Both the position numbers and the translations under genes were made by a program. DNA of 52,546 nt. Origin: Amoebophrya sp. A120. Its lineage: Eukaryota; Sar; Dinophyceae; Syndiniales; Amoebophryaceae. Below, piece by piece: positions 44,601-50,600 of the stretch (position 1 is the stretch's first letter; the number at the start of each line of letters is the position of its first letter). The stretch lies in the NCBI GenBank assembly GCA_905178155.1, contig CAJINV010000006.1, positions 1,013,081-1,065,626 of the forward strand. Reading direction: 5' to 3'. The notes under the pieces are model-generated. The model made no database searches and had not been told where the DNA came from. It saw only the letters and a program-made list of their open reading frames with translations.

Positions 44601-47600
44601 ACAATCGGCGGGCCGGACGCAACCCCAGTCGCGATCACTTTCTCTCCCTGGACGGCTTTGCGGGGGAAAGCGACGTTTCCGCAGATTGTTAGAACCGTGT
44701 CGAATTACGAAAAATCAAATCACACGCATGATCATTTGAACGACACCTACCATGAGCACGAAGTGCTAGTCTCCCAGACGACAACGGTGACAACGGAGCC
44801 CTACTACGGCCGAGTCAGGATTTTTGCCCCCCAAGGGTTTTTCTTCGAGATCATTGATTACACAACCTACGCCTGCCGGTTTGAGATCATCCGAACCGAC
44901 GACTGTTTGACCTGTGGGGTCCCGTTTATCACAGATTCGACGCACAACACGGGCGAGGTGAAGCAAAACGCGACGATCTGTCAGGTGGGGATATGCAATG
45001 CAAAAGTATCGTACTAGTATGAACCAGCCATGCTCCGGCTGCCGCCGGAGCGCAAGGCTGTTGGGCCGGGGCAAGACAGTTTGCCGATCGGACCACAACG
45101 CCACGGGCCTGCGCACAACGAAACATACTGGAGTCCTGCACAACGAAACATACTGGAGCGTGCGCCGCGCCAACCCGCAGGACCACTTGCGCGCTTCCCG
45201 CGCCTGTGGGCGCTCTGCGCGGGGAGCAGCTGAAAAGAACACCGGGGGCGAACAGAAGCCGCCCGGCGCGAGAGGGTGGCGCGGGAGGGTGGCGCGAGAG
45301 GGTAGCGCGAGAGGGTTGCGCGAGAGGGTGGCGCGAGAGGGTGCGCGAGAGGGTGGCGCGAGAGGGTGGCGCGAGAGGGTGCGCGAGAGGGTGGCGCGGA
45401 AAGGCGCCGAGCAAAACAAGTCCGCGAATGGCCTGCAATTCCAAATATGGGGAGTGCCATGCGGATTCGCGCCCGCTTGGGTGTGCTTTTACCCTCTCGC
45501 AGCCCTCCCGCAGACCCTCTTTTTGGCCTCTTTTGGGGGTCCCCGCTAATAATCCGGCTATACTCGCGGGTAGAGGTCGACAGAGGTGGCCGAGAGGTGG
45601 CCAAGAGGGTCCGCGAGAGGTCGCCCCTTATTCGCGCCACCTCTCTCCACCTCTGTCGACCTCTCGCGCCCCCTCTTTTTGACCTCTCTGCACCCTCTCA
45701 GGCACTTAGGCGGCGCTTTAGGGTGAGCGCTTCGGCGGGCCATACTCGCGCACCCTCTCGCCGACCCTCTCGAATGGGGTCCCGCGCCACCTCTCAACCT
45801 CTGTCGACCTCTTTTTTACCTCTTTTGACCTCTTTTTGACCTCTCGGCCACCTCTTGTTTACCCTCTGTCTACCTCTTTTTTCGCATGAATATAATATAT
45901 AGTAATTGCATGACAAATCTTTCCTAGAAGAAGAAAAATGAAATTTGTCATGCAGATTCAGCTAAGGAAGCAGATCTGTAATGCTAGACTCGCATTTATA
46001 CGAGTGCGATACTTTTGCAGAGCATAGGGGAACCCGAAATACAACGAGGCGGTCATCACTTTCACCGGTTTGGACGGGTTTAAGGGGAAAGCAATGTACC
46101 ACTACAGTATCACGTTGTTCATCTTCAACCCGCGGATCTTGACTCTGAAACCCGTTCCGTGGAGATTCGTCACGGATGTCATGGACGTCCCCTTACGGGC
46201 GAAATTCGGCTACGACCACTGGATACGAAATGCAAAAGTGTCTGGGTCGTCTGGAAGAGTGTGAACTTGTCATGCAGGTTTTCCATGACCCGCGAGGTCT
46301 GGAATGCGGGACCTAGCATGACAGACATTCTGTGAGATCCCTATCATGCCTACCCTGCATGACGAGAAACTCCCTCCCAACTTGGTCGAAAGTGGACAGC
46401 TTTATTTGGCACTCGTGCAACACAGACTTTTGCATGGTTCGGATTTAGCATGACAAGTTGCAATCTTCCAGACATCCAGGGATATTTGCAATCCATACTG
46501 GATGGAATTTGACGAAACCTTTTTCGGCGGCTACAACATCCAACTCCCCGCGCCTCTGTTTCAGGTCCAAGTCCCGGCGGACAAACGGGGTGCGATTTTG
46601 CAAACTTCCGATCAGCTGATCCGGTTCCGGTTTACAGACCCTGTGAAGTTAAACGACCGGATTATCATCCAGGCACCGGCGGACTACTATTTCGAGGACA
46701 TGAGCCTACCAGTCCGGGGGAAGTGCTTAGGATTCCGCTACGACCCGGCAGTCATGAAGTTCAACGACACGGTATCCTGAGCAAAAACGTCCCCACCCCA
46801 TAGTCAAGTTGGCAAATCTGCAACACAAATCTCCAAGTTTTGGCTGTCGAGCATGACAAGTTTGGGCTCTTAGTGTAATACTTAAAAAAATCCTGTGTGT
46901 TAGCTAGTGCAACAGCATGACAAATTGACTTCCTTATCCTCATTCCAGCATGACAAGCTCCGCGATAGCATTAGAAAACGGCTGTCATGGGGCTGCGCAT
47001 CAGAGACATTCTAGGCTTGCGTATTTGCATGACAACTAAGGGGTGGGGATGCTTTTGTTCAGGATACACGGCGAACACGACTGCGCCGGAGGACGAGCCG
47101 GAAAATCTTGCGTTAGTATCCAAGAAAAAAACTGTGTAAGTGTAACTTTGTGTTGCAGAAAATGCAAAACTGTTACACTTGTCATGCTGGACATGCATCA
47201 GAGGCAATTTTCGTGCGCGTTTTCACGTACTAGGTACGCATGAGAGGTTTTCTGTGTCATGCAGAGCAAACTTGTGATGCTATTCCTCCAAGAAACTTAC
47301 ACTTACACAGTTTTTTTCCTGGATAGTTAGACCCGGATAGGAACTGCAAAAGTATCGTACTAGTAGTAATTGCATTACAGATTACTTCAGCATTACAAAT
47401 GCAATTTGTCATGCTGTTTTGCCTTGGGATGGAGATTTGTAATGCACGACTGCAATTTATTTTACTACGAGTGCGGTACTTTTGCAGTGGATACCGGACA
47501 TCCGACTGCAGTACGAGGGGATAGGATTCAGGATGAAATTGACGAAAAACGACAGCTGTGTCACCGTGGACAGCAACAACTTTCTGCGTATCACCGACGC

Positions 47601-50600
47601 TTCGAAAGTGACGCAAGTGATGCTGTGGAACCCGATGCCACTATGCATTGCAAATATGTCTGGGTCGGGAAGAGTCGGGGCTTGTCATGCACATTTTGCA
47701 TGACCCGTGAGGTCTGTGATGCTGTTGATAGCATCAATGATTTTTTGAGAGCTTCTTGATGCTAATCACGCATGAGAAATTATGCCCTCTCCGCGTGCCA
47801 AGAACTGGACTGCTCCTCTTGCTGCTTATACAACACAGATATTTTTAGAATCCGCAGACAGCATTACAAGTTCCACTCTTCCAGACCCAGACATATTTGC
47901 AGTTGGTAGCCACCCGGGTTGTACCATTTCGACGAATTGAGAGACCCGTTGATGGAAAGGCCGATCGCGACTTTGCAAGATGATGCAAGAGCCGCAGTAT
48001 TTGACAAGAAGCAGGGCGAGTCCAATGCCGAATACCTAGTCAGATCGCAGTCGTTCCGGATTTCTCCGCATTTGCAGAATCTGTACGGGAAAAGGTACGC
48101 GGATTTTTTGCAAGTGCAGGAGATCAACATGACGGCGAATTGGACGAAGAAGACGAGGTACCCGTTGATCCAAATGTACTCCCAGTGGACAAATTTGACA
48201 AGATACGAGTGTCCATATCGCAAGAAAAAACTGTTTCACTGTGAACTTGTGATGCATAGAATGGAACACAGAACTATTTGTCTTGCTACACCTTGAAGGC
48301 ATTGGATTTTTAAGCGTGTTTTCCTTTCAAAAGCGCGCATGGCAAATTTTCTGTGTCATGTGTAGCAAACTTGTGATGCGGATCTTGCAAAACCATCACA
48401 GTGAAACAGTTTTTTCGTGGGACAGTCCAGTTGAGGATATCAACAACCGAGTCTATTACGACGAGTACGGGAATTTGATTCCAACGACCACGACCACCGT
48501 TCCACCGCAGGCAATCACCGGCTCTGCGGTGGTCGGGATCGATTTGGATCAGGACCCGTCCGCAATCTACAACGATCCAACATTATCCTACAGCCGGGAT
48601 TTCGAGTACACGGACTTATTAGCGCAGAAAATGCCGGAAACGATTGATTTCGAGGGGTTCAAATACGGGAACGTGCACAGACGGCCGATCATTTCTGATG
48701 TTTTCGGGCTGGACAAGTTCAACTTATTCCACCAGCCGAACCAGATTTATTCCGAGGTGGACAAAGATGTGAGATTCTGCATGCTGTTGAAAATGCCAAT
48801 TGCGTACGAGGACACGCCGACGGTAAATGCAATGGTGGACTACGGGCGGAATCTGATGCGGGAAATTATGCACTACCGGGAAAAGATCTACACGAGAAGG
48901 TATCTCGGGACAACGTTAGAGAACTTCATCGTGAAGGACCAGAATCTGAATTTGAACCAGACGCAATATCCCGCTCACTGCAGAGCTTTGGTAGAGGAGG
49001 CGAAAGAGAAGGAATACCAGGTATCGCAAGAAAAAAGTGTTAGAGTTACACATTGTATGGCAGGCCAAGCAAGACAGGCCAGCTCTGTCATGCCGGATAC
49101 GCATAGAAGCCTCGTTTCATAAGTGTTTTCCCGTAGGATTTATGCATTTACAAGTTTTCTCTCTCCTACACGAAAAATTTGTGTTGCTGAATTCACTACA
49201 AGTGTGTACCTGTAACGGTTTTTTCGTGGGATACCAGGCTTTGCTCGATTACTGGATGAACGATGTGAACACGACGACTACGACAAGTACAACTGTCAAC
49301 ATCACCGCGATGGTCATCGCTGGCCAACTCGACGCCAGCGCTTTAACCTCCACCACGACCATATGGATGTGTCAGAGTTGAAATCGACAAAGTTGAAATA
49401 ATTTGTCATGCATAAAATGGATGCCAGTTGGAAGCCAGTTTCCAAGTGGCGCATGACAAATTTCGGCGGTCCCTAAATCCAGGCTGTCATGCTGTTTAGG
49501 CAAAGACGAGTGATTTTCTCATGCTACCTTAGCAGCTCGAGCTGTAACCCCAAACAGGCTTACAATCGGCCCCACTTGCCTGCTCTGCAACACACGTGCC
49601 TCGGGTCATGCATTTTATGCATTACAGATTATTTCAACTTTGACGATTTCAAACCTGACACATCCATAGACCACCACCACGACCACGGTGTATGGGGATA
49701 TGCAACACAAATTTTCCGATGCCGTACACGACGTGCAAAATGCATCACAGCTTTGATTGTAGTTCGCCTTCGCCAACCTGAAGCATGAAATTTGTCGTGC
49801 TGGTTAGGGTTGGGGAAGACAACTTGTCATGCAGAAAGACCAGCATTGGCACGCGCACGTGTACGGCTACGGAAGTTTGCATATGGATAGGTGATGAGTG
49901 CGGTCTTTCCAAATGGCACGAAATGCCGGACGTTGGGCGAGAGCTCGCTTTGTTGAACCAAATTGACACGAGCGGGAAGGGGCAGCATGGACCGGAGATT
50001 TTGGAGTTGTTGGAGAAACAGAGGTTGATGCTGAAGTTAGGACAGTACGTCGAGCCGGTGACCACTACGCAACCACCACAACAATCCTCGTCTTCGGATA
50101 CCACTACCACGACCCCAGAACCACCGGGCTTAATCACAGACGATAAGCACGAATTGCAAATTATCATTCTCCACCCGTATTGCTCGGATGTCCACGTCAC
50201 AAACCGATCGATGCTGTCGTGCAACACCAGGTTTGAAGCGAACCCGCGATTCACTTTCGAGAACCAGACGACAGAATACACGGATAGTGAGCAATTATTT
50301 CCAATCTACAAAGCGGACGAGTACGAAGATTGGCAAAGAGTATCAACTGCAAACATGTCTGGGTCTGGAAACTTGTGATCCTGGCTGCACAATCTTGAGG
50401 ACGTCCCAATTGGTGGCCACGCATGACAAGTTTTTGAGCTGCTAGGTGTTGCCAATTCTGCATAAGTATGACAAAGTGCGTGTGCGTTTCCGCATGAGAG
50501 AAAACTGGAATGCTTGGCTAACGCCCATGACAGACTTGAGAGTCATGCCGGGCGAGCATGACAAGCTCTGCATTGTTCCCGACCCAGACATAAATATTTG

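Noticed and set aside
44766-45839. Long Arg/Ser/Pro- and Glu/Gly-rich open frames in the GC-rich block
   Set aside because: They come from the 13-bp tandem repeat being open in several frames on both strands, inside an intron.
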